Source: Natrarchaeobaculum sulfurireducens (lineage in GTDB: Archaea; Halobacteriota; Halobacteria; Halobacteriales; Natrialbaceae). Taken from it: a stretch of DNA of 64,000 nt. Where the stretch lies: contig NZ_CP024047.1 of assembly GCF_003430825.1 (NCBI RefSeq), positions 1,922,001-1,986,000 on the forward strand, read 5' to 3'. Position 1 is the stretch's first letter. Every line of letters begins with the position of its first letter. The translations under genes were made by a program, and so were the position numbers. The notes beneath the pieces are model-generated. The model was given only the letters and a program-made list of their open reading frames with translations. It did no database searches and was not told the origin of the DNA. Shown here one piece after another: positions 53,224 to 63,400 of the stretch.

Positions 53224-53687
53224 TCCGGTACGTCGTGGCAGCGCTGTTGGCGGTCGCCATCGTGAGCGTCGCCGGACTGGCCCTCGACGACGGCGCGGCC
53301 GACAACACTGAACGTGAACTGCAGACTGGGATCTCGGATATCGAAGACGCAGCGATCGAGCTCTCCGAGAACGAAGAGCTCTCACCGGATACCCACCCCG
53401 ATCCACGCCGGGTCGTCGATTTCAGGGTCCCGACCGGCTCGCTCACCGAAGCCGGCGTCTCACACCTCGAGATCGAACCAGTAGCAGGGGCGGACGCGAG
53501 TTTCGCCCGGTACGTCCTAACCGACGGCACGGATCACCGCGAGATCATCGAGGTGCGGATCGTCTACCGGGACGCGACGGACGCGCGGACGACCGAAATT
53601 CGCGGGAGCGGTACCCAGATGGTGACGCTCGTGTTGCGCCCCGACGCGGACGGGGATCCGGTCGTCGTCGTCGATCCCCCGGAGTAG
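53220..53687 (+). CDS. Single-span secreted protein of the pilus-like locus
   Basis: The 155-residue protein starts MIRYVVAALLAVAIVSVAGL, a signal-anchor or pilin-like helix, and then an acidic extracellular domain with beta character (LEIEPVAGADASFARYVLTDGTDHREIIEVR). Start codon overlaps the coiled-coil gene. It is probably a DUF7311-like protein (my recollection of the family). No catalytic motif. Confidence 0.8.
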   Translation: MIRYVVAALLAVAIVSVAGLALDDGAADNTERELQTGISDIEDAAIELSENEELSPDTHPDPRRVVDFRVPTGSLTEAGVSHLEIEPVAGADASFARYVLTDGTDHREIIEVRIVYRDATDARTTEIRGSGTQMVTLVLRPDADGDPVVVVDPPE

Positions 53688-53760
53688 ACAGGTCCTCCGT
53701 ACCGTCTTACCGACCGAACAGCGACTGACGGACGACGGTTTTCTGCGTCGGCGGTGAGAG

Positions 53761-53766
53761 TTTAAA
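53761..53766 (+). promoter_or_regulatory. TATA box of the secretion ATPase operon
   Basis: TTTAAA, 25-30 nt before the ATG at 53791. Confidence 0.6.
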
Positions 53767-53790
53767 CCAGAAGCCGAGCCCAGATGAGAT

Positions 53791-55710
53791 ATGTCTACGG
53801 ACGGGACCAGGCGAACGGTCCGGAGGGCCCTCTCGAGGATCGGCTTCGATGGGTTGCTCGGGGAGCCGGAGTCCGGGGGCCGTTGTAACTGCGAGATGGC
53901 GTTCGACGACCGGACGCTCGTCGTCGATGCGTCGAACTGCGACGGGCAGCTCGCGGAATCACCTGACTGTCGGGAATCGGTTGTTCGGGTACTGACAGAG
54001 CACGAGATTGACTCGATCGTGGTCCACTCGAGCGGGTTGAGCTACCGGTACGACCGTGGGCAGACAGCGTTATTCGGGGCCGCAGGCCGGTTCGTCGAAC
54101 TCCTCGGAAGTCGTAATGAACCACTCGTGGGTGACGTCGCCCGCGATCCACTCGGTGCGGCCGACAGACTCGAAACCCGCGTCGACGAGCTCGGCGACGT
54201 TGCCATCGAGTCCGGCCTGCTCGATGTGGTCGACGGCGTCGACACGTACGCGGACGGTTTTTCGCCACGCGTCGGACTCGAAGTGGCAAACTACTTCATC
54301 GACCGCTCGATCGACGATACCGCCCGGCTCGTCGACGTCAGGGAACTCGAGACCGGAAGTACCGTCCGGATCTACGAACGCGAGGACCGATTGGCGTTGT
54401 ACGAACTCGACGTCGTCGACCTGACGCTGTCACCGGCCCAACGTAACGTGGTCGTCGACGGCTACGAGGCGCTTGCCGAAGGATGGGTCGAGGGCGACCG
54501 CGCACCGTCGCGGGCGATCGAATTCGCCACGGGCGAACCGGTGGATCCGGTGCTGACGAGGGTGCTCGAGAAATACACGGAAGGATACGGAATTCTCGAG
54601 GACCTGTTCGCCGACCCTGACGTGACGGACGTCTACGTCACGTCGCCGGTGACGGCGAATCCGCTCCGGGTCGAACTCGACGGTCGGGCGATGGAGACGA
54701 ACGTCCACCTGACGGAGACGGGCGTGAAAGCGCTCGCATCTCGCGTCCGGCGAACGAGCGGCCGAGCGTTTTCGCGGGCGAAGCCGACGGTCGACGCGAC
54801 GGCGTCGCTGGCGAACGGCCGCGGGCTCCGAATCGCCGGGGTCACCGAACCTGTCGCTCGAGGCACGGCTTTCGCCTTCCGCGAACAGTCCGACGACCGG
54901 TTCACGCTCCCGGCTCTCGTGGCCAACGGGACGATCCCCGCGGAGGTCGCCGGCTTTCTTTCGACAGCCATCGAGCGAAACGCCGCAGCACTGATCGCCG
55001 GAACTCGCGGTGCCGGGAAGACGACGCTGCTCGGGACGCTCCTCTACGAGGTGACGCCCGATACCAGGACCGTCATCATCGAGGATACACCGGAACTGCC
55101 GGTCGACCCGTTGCAATCCGTGGGACGGGACGTGCAGGCGCTTCGGACCGGCACCAGCGACGGGCCCGAAATTTCGCCGACGGAAGCTCTGCGGACGGCT
55201 CTTCGGCTCGGAGACGGCGCACTGGTAGTCGGCGAGATCCGCGGTGAAGAGGCTCGAGTCCTCTACGAAGCGATGCGTGTCGGTGCGAACGCGAACGCCG
55301 TTCTTGGAACGATCCACGGTGACGGGGCAGACGAGGTGTACGAACGGGTCGTCTCCGACCTGACCGTTGAACCGTCGTCGTTCGGCGCGACCGACCTCGT
55401 CGTAACAGTCCAGGCCTATCGGACGCCAAACGGCCGGCGACGCCGGATTACCCGGATCGAGGAGGTACTCGGAACCGGCGACGACATCTGGTTCGAGTCG
55501 CTCTACGAACTCGATGGACGAAGCGCCGCACCGACGGGACGAATCGACCGGGGTGAAAGTCGATACGTCCACTCGATGGCCAGCCCGACAGAGGAGTACG
55601 CGGACGTTCGACGGGCGATCGCCGAGCGCACCGAACTGCTACGTGAACTGGCTGCAGACGGGCGAACCTCACCCGAAGAGATCGCCGCCGCCTACACCGA
55701 TCGACGGTGA
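53791..55710 (+). CDS. Type II/IV secretion (PilB/VirB11/TadA-like) ATPase
   Basis: The 639-residue ATPase has an N-terminal zinc-like region (GRCNCEM..DASNCDG), a long N-domain, and a secretion-ATPase core. Walker A is GTRGAGKTTLLG (about 404-413), an Asp box reads VIIEDTPELPVD, Walker B is ALVVGEIRGEEARVLYEAM, and a His box reads TIHGDGADEVYERVV. It powers pilus or pseudopilus assembly with the membrane protein that follows. The GTGA overlap shows direct coupling to it. The N-terminal Cys motif and the extended N-domain are unlike the flagellar FlaI. Confidence 0.95.
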   Translation: MSTDGTRRTVRRALSRIGFDGLLGEPESGGRCNCEMAFDDRTLVVDASNCDGQLAESPDCRESVVRVLTEHEIDSIVVHSSGLSYRYDRGQTALFGAAGRFVELLGSRNEPLVGDVARDPLGAADRLETRVDELGDVAIESGLLDVVDGVDTYADGFSPRVGLEVANYFIDRSIDDTARLVDVRELETGSTVRIYEREDRLALYELDVVDLTLSPAQRNVVVDGYEALAEGWVEGDRAPSRAIEFATGEPVDPVLTRVLEKYTEGYGILEDLFADPDVTDVYVTSPVTANPLRVELDGRAMETNVHLTETGVKALASRVRRTSGRAFSRAKPTVDATASLANGRGLRIAGVTEPVARGTAFAFREQSDDRFTLPALVANGTIPAEVAGFLSTAIERNAAALIAGTRGAGKTTLLGTLLYEVTPDTRTVIIEDTPELPVDPLQSVGRDVQALRTGTSDGPEISPTEALRTALRLGDGALVVGEIRGEEARVLYEAMRVGANANAVLGTIHGDGADEVYERVVSDLTVEPSSFGATDLVVTVQAYRTPNGRRRRITRIEEVLGTGDDIWFESLYELDGRSAAPTGRIDRGESRYVHSMASPTEEYADVRRAIAERTELLRELAADGRTSPEEIAAAYTDRR

Positions 55711-57449
55711 TCCCACTCGTGACGATTTTCACAACGGTCATCCGTGGGCTCGCGGCCCTCTATCCCTACGAGGTGGAGGCTACCAGAAATCTCGTCGACT
55801 CGGTCCGGTTCATCGATGCCCCCTACGACGCCGAGACCGTCGTTCGTGCTGGCTACGGCGCAGGGTTGATCGGCGCCGCTGTGCCGGTCCCGCTGCTCCT
55901 GTTCGAGATTTCGGTCGTCTTCGTCGGGGTGTTCGTCCTGACAGTGTCGCTCGGAGCGATCCATGCTGTCCATACCTGGCCGCACCTCCAGGCTGCGTTT
56001 CGCCGAACCGAGGCACTGGGCGATACGCCCACTCTCATCGGCCGAGCAGTGTTGCGAATGCAAATACAGCCTTCGCTCGAGAACGCCATCCGATTCGCGT
56101 CCAAGACCGGCCAGGGGCCGCTGGCGAGTAGTCTCAGTGGACACGCCAATCGTGCGAAAGGGACGCCACACGCCGGCTTGTTGACGTTCGCCGAAGAGTG
56201 GGCCGAACACTTTCCTGCCCTCCGGCGATCCTCGACACTACTTGCGACCGCACAGGACGCGCCGAAGGCCGAACGCGCCCGGACGCTCGATCGCGCACTG
56301 ATAGCCATCCTCGACGGCACTCGCAGCCAGATGGCGGAGTTCACGGCCGCGATTAGAGCGCCGACGACGATGCTGTTCGCGTTCGGAATCTTGCTTCCGA
56401 TGGCGCTCATTGCGATCGTCCCCGTCGCACCGATGGCGGGCGTCACCCTCAACATCTGGATATTCGTGCTCCTGTACAACGTGGTGTTGCCGGCAGTGCT
56501 GGTCGTCGCCTCGCTGTGGCTGCTCGTTCGCCGCCCGGTCGCGTTCCCACCACCGAAGATCGACCGTGCCCATCCCGAGTTGCCCGACCGGCTCTGGCTG
56601 CGGGCCGGCTGGGGCTTGCTCGCGGGAGCCGTCACGTTCGTTTCGGTTACGACGGTCGGGCCAGCGTACCTCGCCGAAATCGTCGCGTTCGGCGTCGGTA
56701 TCGGCGTCGCCTTGCTCGCCGTCTACAGTCCGATTCTCGAGCTTCGTCACTCCGTTCGCGACGTCGAGGAACACCTGACTGACGCGCTGTATATCGTCGG
56801 TCGACAGGTCGCCGAAGGCGAATCTGTCGAGTCAGCCATCGAACTCGCCGCCGACCGCGTTCCGGCCGAAACCGGGGCGGTGTTCGCCCACGCGGCAGGC
56901 GTCCAGCGCAGACTCCACACGAGTATCGAGGAGGCGTTTCTGGGCACGTACGGCGCGCTCCGCGACGTCCCGAGTCAGCGCGCCCGAAGCATGGCAGCGT
57001 TGCTCGCCATCGCTGGTGAAGAGGGCAAGCCGGCCGGCCGTGCCATCGTCTCGATGGCGGACCATCTCGAAGAACTCGAGGCGGTCGAAGCCGAGACCAA
57101 ACGTGCACTCTTAGAAGTGACGAGCACGCTCGACAACACCGCCGCGTACTTCGGACCCATGATCGGTGGTGCGACCGTCGGCATGGCGGACATGCTCAGC
57201 GCCGACGACTTCGCTACTTTCGAGGGGTTCGGCGACGCTGCGACGCTCCCGATCGAACAGTTGGGGGTCGTCGTGGCCATCTACCTCGTCATGCTCGCGT
57301 TGATCCTGACACCGCTGTCGTATGCCCTCCGGTATGGGATGGACCGTACCCTGTTCGGTTACCACATCGGTCGAACGCTCACGTCGTCGATGCTCCTGTT
57401 CGTGCTAACGGTCAGCCTCATCGACGTGGTGCTGCTGGAGCCGGTCTGA
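55707..57449 (+). CDS. PilC/TadC-type type II secretion F membrane protein
   Basis: The 580-residue protein has a GTG start overlapping the ATPase stop. It contains two T2SSF modules, each a cytoplasmic helical bundle followed by membrane segments (LLFEISVVFVGVFVLTVSL; FGILLPMALIAIVPVAPMAG and LNIWIFVLLYNVVLPAVLVV; then a second set, with C-terminal helices after residue 515). It anchors the assembly platform in the membrane. The double-module form is typical of haloarchaeal pilus loci. Confidence 0.93.
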   Translation: MIPLVTIFTTVIRGLAALYPYEVEATRNLVDSVRFIDAPYDAETVVRAGYGAGLIGAAVPVPLLLFEISVVFVGVFVLTVSLGAIHAVHTWPHLQAAFRRTEALGDTPTLIGRAVLRMQIQPSLENAIRFASKTGQGPLASSLSGHANRAKGTPHAGLLTFAEEWAEHFPALRRSSTLLATAQDAPKAERARTLDRALIAILDGTRSQMAEFTAAIRAPTTMLFAFGILLPMALIAIVPVAPMAGVTLNIWIFVLLYNVVLPAVLVVASLWLLVRRPVAFPPPKIDRAHPELPDRLWLRAGWGLLAGAVTFVSVTTVGPAYLAEIVAFGVGIGVALLAVYSPILELRHSVRDVEEHLTDALYIVGRQVAEGESVESAIELAADRVPAETGAVFAHAAGVQRRLHTSIEEAFLGTYGALRDVPSQRARSMAALLAIAGEEGKPAGRAIVSMADHLEELEAVEAETKRALLEVTSTLDNTAAYFGPMIGGATVGMADMLSADDFATFEGFGDAATLPIEQLGVVVAIYLVMLALILTPLSYALRYGMDRTLFGYHIGRTLTSSMLLFVLTVSLIDVVLLEPV

Positions 57450-57901
57450 CTTCGACACCGTTCGAACGTCGACCGAGCAGTCGGGCCGCGTCTCCCAACC
57501 GCCTCCATCGTGGTGGACGCCCCGCTATCGCCCTCGAGTTTATATACGAATCCGAGGCCAACAAGGGCATGAATCTCGAGGAAACGACTCAGAGCAGTCG
57601 TCAAGCACGGTGGCCCGATGCTATGCGTTGCCGACGACGAGTTCAGCGGCAGTATCACTGCTTGTTGCTTAGAGCCGTGGGTAGACGTCGAACCCGACGG
57701 GAAGTCGACTACGCCAGAGACGTATGGTCTTTGCAGGCTATCGTTTCGGACGATAGGTGTAGTCATTCAGCTCGAGCCGACGCGGTTACACGCTGGTCCG
57801 ATAGTGTTGTGCGTGCCAGTCAAGTGGCTTTGCCGGCCGAGTTCCAGAGCTCGCCACTATCGATCGCCAACCAACCACCGGTGTCGAACGCAAGGTAGCG
57901 G
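57450..57901. other. Leader region with an uncertain 109-codon frame
   Basis: After the strong TATA box an ATG at 57569 opens a frame of 109 codons that ends 3 bases before the next gene. Its composition is not acidic (many Arg) and its GC3 is modest. In a second frame, a short stretch (MLCVADDEFSGSITACCLEP, from 57618) looks more native. This may be a decayed gene, a long leader or a small unusual protein. Confidence 0.3.
57539..57546 (+). promoter_or_regulatory. TATA box upstream of the pilin-like gene group
   Basis: TTTATATA 23-30 nt before an ATG at 57569; probably the promoter of the 57.9-63.6 kb operon. Confidence 0.6.
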
Positions 57902-58966
57902 ATGGACTTCGAGGCCCCCGCCGATGCGTGGTACGTCTACGTCGCCGTCGTGATCATCAGCGTTAGCTTCGCTGGGATCGTGGTTGGAATTTCGTCGATG
58001 CCGCCACCGGACGCCCAGCAGGCGGCAAACGCGATCGAAACGGCAACCGGGAGCGAGTATGCCTCGAGTGCATCGTACGAACACGACGCCGACGTCGTAA
58101 CGATCGACCGGCAGACGATTACGATGAAAAACGAGTACGGAACCGCTCACGCGAGCTTTTCTTATGGCACCGTCGTTCCGGTCAACGGCCACGATCGGCT
58201 CGAGAACGTCACCGGCGGACAGTCGTTCGGTGCTGCGTACGATGACGAGCTGGACGATCCACACACCGACGGAACGGCCACGTTCTTCGAAGAGATCGCC
58301 GAGGCGGACGAGGCCAATAGCGGCGACAAACTACACGCCGACGGTGAGATAGTCGTCCGAACCGTCGCGATTCGGGACGACTCGGCGGTCGGCCTCGACG
58401 CACGAACGTCGAACAGCGAGGCGCTCGAGCAGGATCTCGCCGACGCAGACGACGGTCTCGACGCGGAGGACTTCCAGATACCCGGCGAAGTCGAGCTCCG
58501 GATGACGGGGACAGCAGCCAGCGAGACCACCGTTCACGTCAGCGGTGAGACGTTGACGGATGCGATCGACGTCGACGGTTCCGACGGGTGGCTCAGAGAT
58601 ACAATCACTGGCTACACCTGCCAGTACGGCGGGTTCTGGTGTGACGACGAGCCAGACATCGAGCCGATCGAGTACGTGCTCGAGTCGGTTTCCACCCTTG
58701 AAGGGACCGAAACGGTGACCCTCGTCGAGGGAGATCTCGACGAGGTAACCGACAGCGAGGCCGACACCGTCGAGCTGTGGACTGGAACATACGAACTGGA
58801 GATCGAAGCCGACGGTGACGACTTCGACGGCTGTCACGACACGATCGACGAAGCTAAAGACTGGACGGAGATTTGCGGTCCCGATCTGACGCTCGAGTCC
58901 TTCGACGACCCACACTGGCACGAGACACGAGGTGACGTTCACTATGTTACGTTGGTCACAGTATAG
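57902..58966 (+). CDS. Pilin-like single-span exported protein, DUF7283-like
   Basis: The 354-residue protein has a short N-terminus, one hydrophobic helix (about 12-32, YVYVAVVIISVSFAGIVVGI), and a large acidic domain. The domain holds four Cys in two groups (CQYGGFWCDDE and GCHDTIDEAKDWTEICG), likely disulfide-bonded outside the cell. I relate it to the DUF7283 family by recollection. Its stop overlaps the next gene's start. Function unknown, probably a pilus or surface subunit. Confidence 0.82.
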   Translation: MDFEAPADAWYVYVAVVIISVSFAGIVVGISSMPPPDAQQAANAIETATGSEYASSASYEHDADVVTIDRQTITMKNEYGTAHASFSYGTVVPVNGHDRLENVTGGQSFGAAYDDELDDPHTDGTATFFEEIAEADEANSGDKLHADGEIVVRTVAIRDDSAVGLDARTSNSEALEQDLADADDGLDAEDFQIPGEVELRMTGTAASETTVHVSGETLTDAIDVDGSDGWLRDTITGYTCQYGGFWCDDEPDIEPIEYVLESVSTLEGTETVTLVEGDLDEVTDSEADTVELWTGTYELEIEADGDDFDGCHDTIDEAKDWTEICGPDLTLESFDDPHWHETRGDVHYVTLVTV

Positions 58967-59438
58967 AGCACAGACCGAACCGCTGGCGGCGATCTTTGCG
59001 GTGTCGATCTTCGCCATCGCTCTCAGCCTCTACGTCGTTGCAGCCCAGCCGATCTTTCCAGGGTTTAGTGATGATTCGACAGCTGATCGAACGATCGATC
59101 GGGTATGGGACGATATCGAACAGCATGGCGTCTTTCACGCCTACGACGGTGCCGACGATATTGATGCCCTCGTCGACGGCGAGTCGGTCCCGGCTGGATC
59201 GGCGGTGTACGTAGTCGTGACCGCGGTCGATGGGGGGAAAGAGCAACCGGTCGCCGAAGCCGCCTTTCCGTCGGGGTATCCTGACGATATCGATCCCTCC
59301 GAGCCTACCCAGATCGAGCAGTACGTCGAGGACGAAGGCGTTCCCAGCGGCGCAAGTATTTCGACACGGTCGATTCCGGTCGCGGTCGAGAGCCAGGCCG
59401 AAATCCGCTCCGGAACACTCGAGGTGAGCGTATGGTAG
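58944..59438 (+). CDS. Pseudopilin-like protein (QTEP type)
   Basis: The 164-residue protein starts MLRWSQYRAQTEPLAAIFAV: a short basic leader, then QTEP and a long hydrophobic helix (SIFAIALSLYVVAAQ). The A-Q-T-E-P junction resembles the archaeal class III prepilin cleavage site, with Glu at +3. The mature part is acidic. It overlaps the previous gene by 23 bases and the next by 7. I recollect this as the DUF7285 family. Confidence 0.82.
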   Translation: MLRWSQYRAQTEPLAAIFAVSIFAIALSLYVVAAQPIFPGFSDDSTADRTIDRVWDDIEQHGVFHAYDGADDIDALVDGESVPAGSAVYVVVTAVDGGKEQPVAEAAFPSGYPDDIDPSEPTQIEQYVEDEGVPSGASISTRSIPVAVESQAEIRSGTLEVSVW

Positions 59439-60487
59439 TGCCCGACCGTGCGATCTCGACGGTGATGGACGTCTCTCTGGCACTGTTGATTATCAGTGCT
59501 ACCGTGTTGCTCATCGGAACGTACGTCCACACCGAAACGGAGTCGATCGACAGCGAACGCGGAGACCACGCGTTGCAGTCGCTTTCAGGCTCAACGGTAA
59601 CGATCACGTACGACATCAGCGAACCGAACGAAGCGGGAGAGCGGGCCACTGACAGCGAGCACTACGAACCGCTCGACGATCTCGATCCCGACGACGTCGG
59701 AGAACTGTACGAGATCACGACCTACGGTTCGGCGATGGACGTCCTCGCCGAAGCCGCCCAGACGAATCTCGTCATCAACGACACCGAGGTATGGGCCTAC
59801 GGACACTCCGTCGAACAGTCGGTTGATGGGGCGATACAGGATCGACTAGTCGGCAGCGATGGACGGACGTTTACTGTCGCGACGTGGGAGCCGTACGACG
59901 GCGCGGCAATAACCGGCACGGCGACAGCCGGTAACACACCCCCACACACCGAGGACGTATCGAGTGCATCGATTGAGGTCTCGGCAAATCCGGACTCGCT
60001 CGAGGCCGAACACCTCGCGACGAAGTTCGAGGTGGGAGAAACGGCGTCGCCCGGCGACTCTATCGAGGACGGCTTCGATGCCATCGGACGGGAGATTGCC
60101 GAAACGATCATCGAGGGCTACTTCCCACCGACGCAAACACAGTACACCCTCGAGTCGTCGCTGACTGAAACCGCCGTCACGCTGTACAACTACCGACAGC
60201 TGGCGGACGTCGTCGGCGTCGACATTGACGACTCTATCAGGGGACCCGACGCGAACGCAGCGCAAGCCAACCAGGTCCTTCTGGAAGGTGAAACCGCCGA
60301 TGAAACGGGACTCGAGGACTTCGTTGCCGACGATTTACGTGATTCTCCTGCAGGCGAAGAGATCAGGAAGGCTTACGACGACCTGGATGAGTCGCCGAGT
60401 GACGACGAGACGGAGGCGTTCGAAGCAGTGTTCGATGAAACAATCGCGACCGATACGGTCGACGTCACGGTCCAAACGTGGGACTAA
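59432..60487 (+). CDS. Pilin-like protein (DRAIST type)
   Basis: The 351-residue protein begins MVVPDRAISTVMDVSLALLI, close to the DRAVSPVIG of haloarchaeal pilins, then a hydrophobic helix up to about residue 30. The acidic extracellular part is large for a pilin (over 300 residues) and has no Cys. Its stop shares a base with the next ATG (TAATG). I recollect a DUF7284-like family. Prepilin-peptidase processing is likely. Confidence 0.82.
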   Translation: MVVPDRAISTVMDVSLALLIISATVLLIGTYVHTETESIDSERGDHALQSLSGSTVTITYDISEPNEAGERATDSEHYEPLDDLDPDDVGELYEITTYGSAMDVLAEAAQTNLVINDTEVWAYGHSVEQSVDGAIQDRLVGSDGRTFTVATWEPYDGAAITGTATAGNTPPHTEDVSSASIEVSANPDSLEAEHLATKFEVGETASPGDSIEDGFDAIGREIAETIIEGYFPPTQTQYTLESSLTETAVTLYNYRQLADVVGVDIDDSIRGPDANAAQANQVLLEGETADETGLEDFVADDLRDSPAGEEIRKAYDDLDESPSDDETEAFEAVFDETIATDTVDVTVQTWD

Positions 60488-63400
60488 TGTCAGAGAACTC
60501 TCGATCACGGAACGAACGATCGTTTTCGATAGCCGAACGGGGACACGTCCCGTTTGCAATACTCGCGGTACTGTTACTCGTCTCGAGTGTGGCGGCGATT
60601 GCCATCCTGGAGCAACGATCTGAGCCCAGAATCGACCGAGACGCCGAGTTGGCGATGGATCGAACCGAGACAGCCGCCCAGAGTGAATTTCGGACGGCTG
60701 TTCTCGAGGCGACACACCAGGCCGGTGGCGCGCCGATCAATTCTACCGCGGGGAGCGACGTCGACGCAATCTCCTCAGCGTCGGATCAATCCGAGGCCTT
60801 CCGAAACTACGTCAAGCTGTTGATCTATCTCGAGGCCGCCGATCGATTGCCCACTGCGAGTCAATCCGTAAGCCACGACACGTACTCGACCGTCTCGGTA
60901 GTGCCCGTCTCCGATGCCCCTGACGACGGGTACATCGATCCCGGCGAGGCGATCCAGCGAGTCGACCTCGAAATCGGCCACTACGATGACGACGTCGAGA
61001 ACGGAACGGTCATTGCGACGATTCAGGATGTCGAATTCAGTGCCTACGCAGGCGGTGAGCGCGTCCCGGCAGAATCACGATCGATCACCGTTAGCGTCGG
61101 CACGCCGGTGTTCGAGCTGAACGAGAAATTGATCGACTACGAGGCGCAACTCAACGCAGGGTTCTTCGAGGACGGTGGCTTACCGAATCCGACAGACCCT
61201 GACGGGCTTGGACAGGAACTCGGCGTTCGGCTGTATCCGAACGCATACATGAAAGCATCGTGGAATCGGTTCGGGGCCCACCCGACCAACAGTCCAGACG
61301 ATCACGACTTCGAAGAAGTGATCCATACGGACCATACCGAGGTACTCACGAATCAGGCACGCTTTTCGATCCAGGAGGAGACCTTCGGGACACGTGATCC
61401 CTACGCGGATCGAACGATGCGCCCACAGTATCTCTGTATGGCACTCGACGTTTCGACAACGGTTGCAGACGTCGACCTCGAGATAGATCTAAACGATATC
61501 GTTCCCAGTGATAATATAACGTTCAACGAAGACCTCGAAGACTATGTCGAACAGATGGAAGAAGGAAACGAGAGCATCGGCGAGCATGACAACATTACCG
61601 TCTGGATAAACGAGGAACTCGACTTCGAGGAGGAAGTCTGTGATGAGGGCGGGCTCCTCAACGACTGGGTTTTCGGCGACGAGGCGACCGGTGACCTCCC
61701 AGATGTGCCGCCCGTCTCGGAGTTGCTTCGCGACGGCATCGAAAGCATGGATGTCGCTGAGCAAGAGATCGAACTTCCTGTCAACGATTTTTCAGAAGCC
61801 TCGTATCTCGAGTATCGATTGGGGAGTGAGGACCCTATCGAGTACTTCGAAGCCGAGATAGACACTATTCAGAACGAGATAGAGAACGAGGGCGGACTGG
61901 TTGATGAGGACGTTCCAAATCCGTCATTCGACGGCGAGGAGAACTATGACGCAAGCCCGCACGATATTCGAGACGAACTCTACGAGTTGAGCGTCACGCT
62001 CGACCACGACGACCCCTCGGTCGACAGGCTCCCTACCCCGAATTCACCCGGTGGCAGTGGCTGGGAACGAACCTCACTCGATAGGAGCGTCTCAGACGTT
62101 TCGGATGTCTCCGTTTTGATCGAGCCCACTGGTCCCGGTGACGAGTACGTTCGCGATATCTACGAACTCGAGGTGGAAGCAACGACCGAGGTGGACGCAT
62201 CGTCATACTGGGTGCAGCGCAACGAGACTGGCGCCGTGATCGGCACTGATTCCACAGCGACCTCGAGAGCCGTCGATATCGACGTCGAGTTCGCCATCCA
62301 GAGCGAGTATGCCTTTGAAGCCGCTGGATACTACCACGAGAGTTACGACGAGTTTCGAGTCGCCGACGACCCGATCGAGACGGATTACGACGATCACGAG
62401 AACGTGACGTTTCGTACGGGCGCCCGAAACGCAGTCACCGAGGTCACCGGTGTGAGTTCATACGGCACTGCTGAAAGCCAACTACGAAGCCGACTCGAGT
62501 CGACTCTCGACGGGACCGACCCCGACACCGATAATCTCGGTGACGTCGCAATCGAGAGTGTCAAAGAAAGAGACGGAGCAACGTTGAAAACTGACGATGT
62601 CCTCACCAGCAGTGAACGGGCCGAGGTACTCACGGCCCTCGATGAAGAACTCGAGGCGGTCCATAACGAATTCCAGGATCGGTGGGATGAAGACCCACAC
62701 AGCGTCAAAGTTGGCGAGTTGACCCAGACAGACGAGACCCCTCCCGAGCAGGTCAAAACTCACATTCAGAACAACATCGAAACTGATCTCGTCGACGATG
62801 GGCCGTACGAAACGCCCGAAGAAAAAGCGAGACAGCAGATCCGAAGCGCCTACTTCGACCGATTATACTACTGGCTCGACCTAGCGGACGACGACTACAA
62901 TGAAAACGTCGGACAGTTCGACGACACGATAGACGGCGCAACCGGCGGTGGCGTCGACGGGATGAACGACGCACTCGACTTCGTCCAGGGCTTTGCTAAT
63001 GCCGACTTCAACCCCGAACCCGAGGACCTCGATGGCTCGCCAGTCCACGACGATGCCCAATATGAAATCTCCGGTTCGCCCACATATTTGACGTCGGTCG
63101 ACATCGACCGCGACAGAGATCCAGCAATCCGTGGCGAATCGGAAACGATTATGGACACCGATAGTGATGCCCATCACGCTCCGATGGCGATCCAGACCGA
63201 CGAATTCGTCCCATGGCCAGGTTCACCGGCGCTCTTTTACTTGCCAAACAAGTGGTACGTTACCATCAATTCCTGGACTGTCGACGTCAGAGGCGAGTAC
63301 GCCCGCCTCGAGGTCAGTTCAACGATCGGAGATCCAGCCGACAGCGACCGACTGACGTACGTCGCCGAAGAGAGCCCAGTGTACGTCGACCTCTCCGACG

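Noticed and set aside
53795-54289. An Arg-rich minus-strand frame opposite the secretion ATPase
   Set aside because: Antisense shadow; the basic composition is typical of an out-of-frame reading of acidic haloarchaeal genes.
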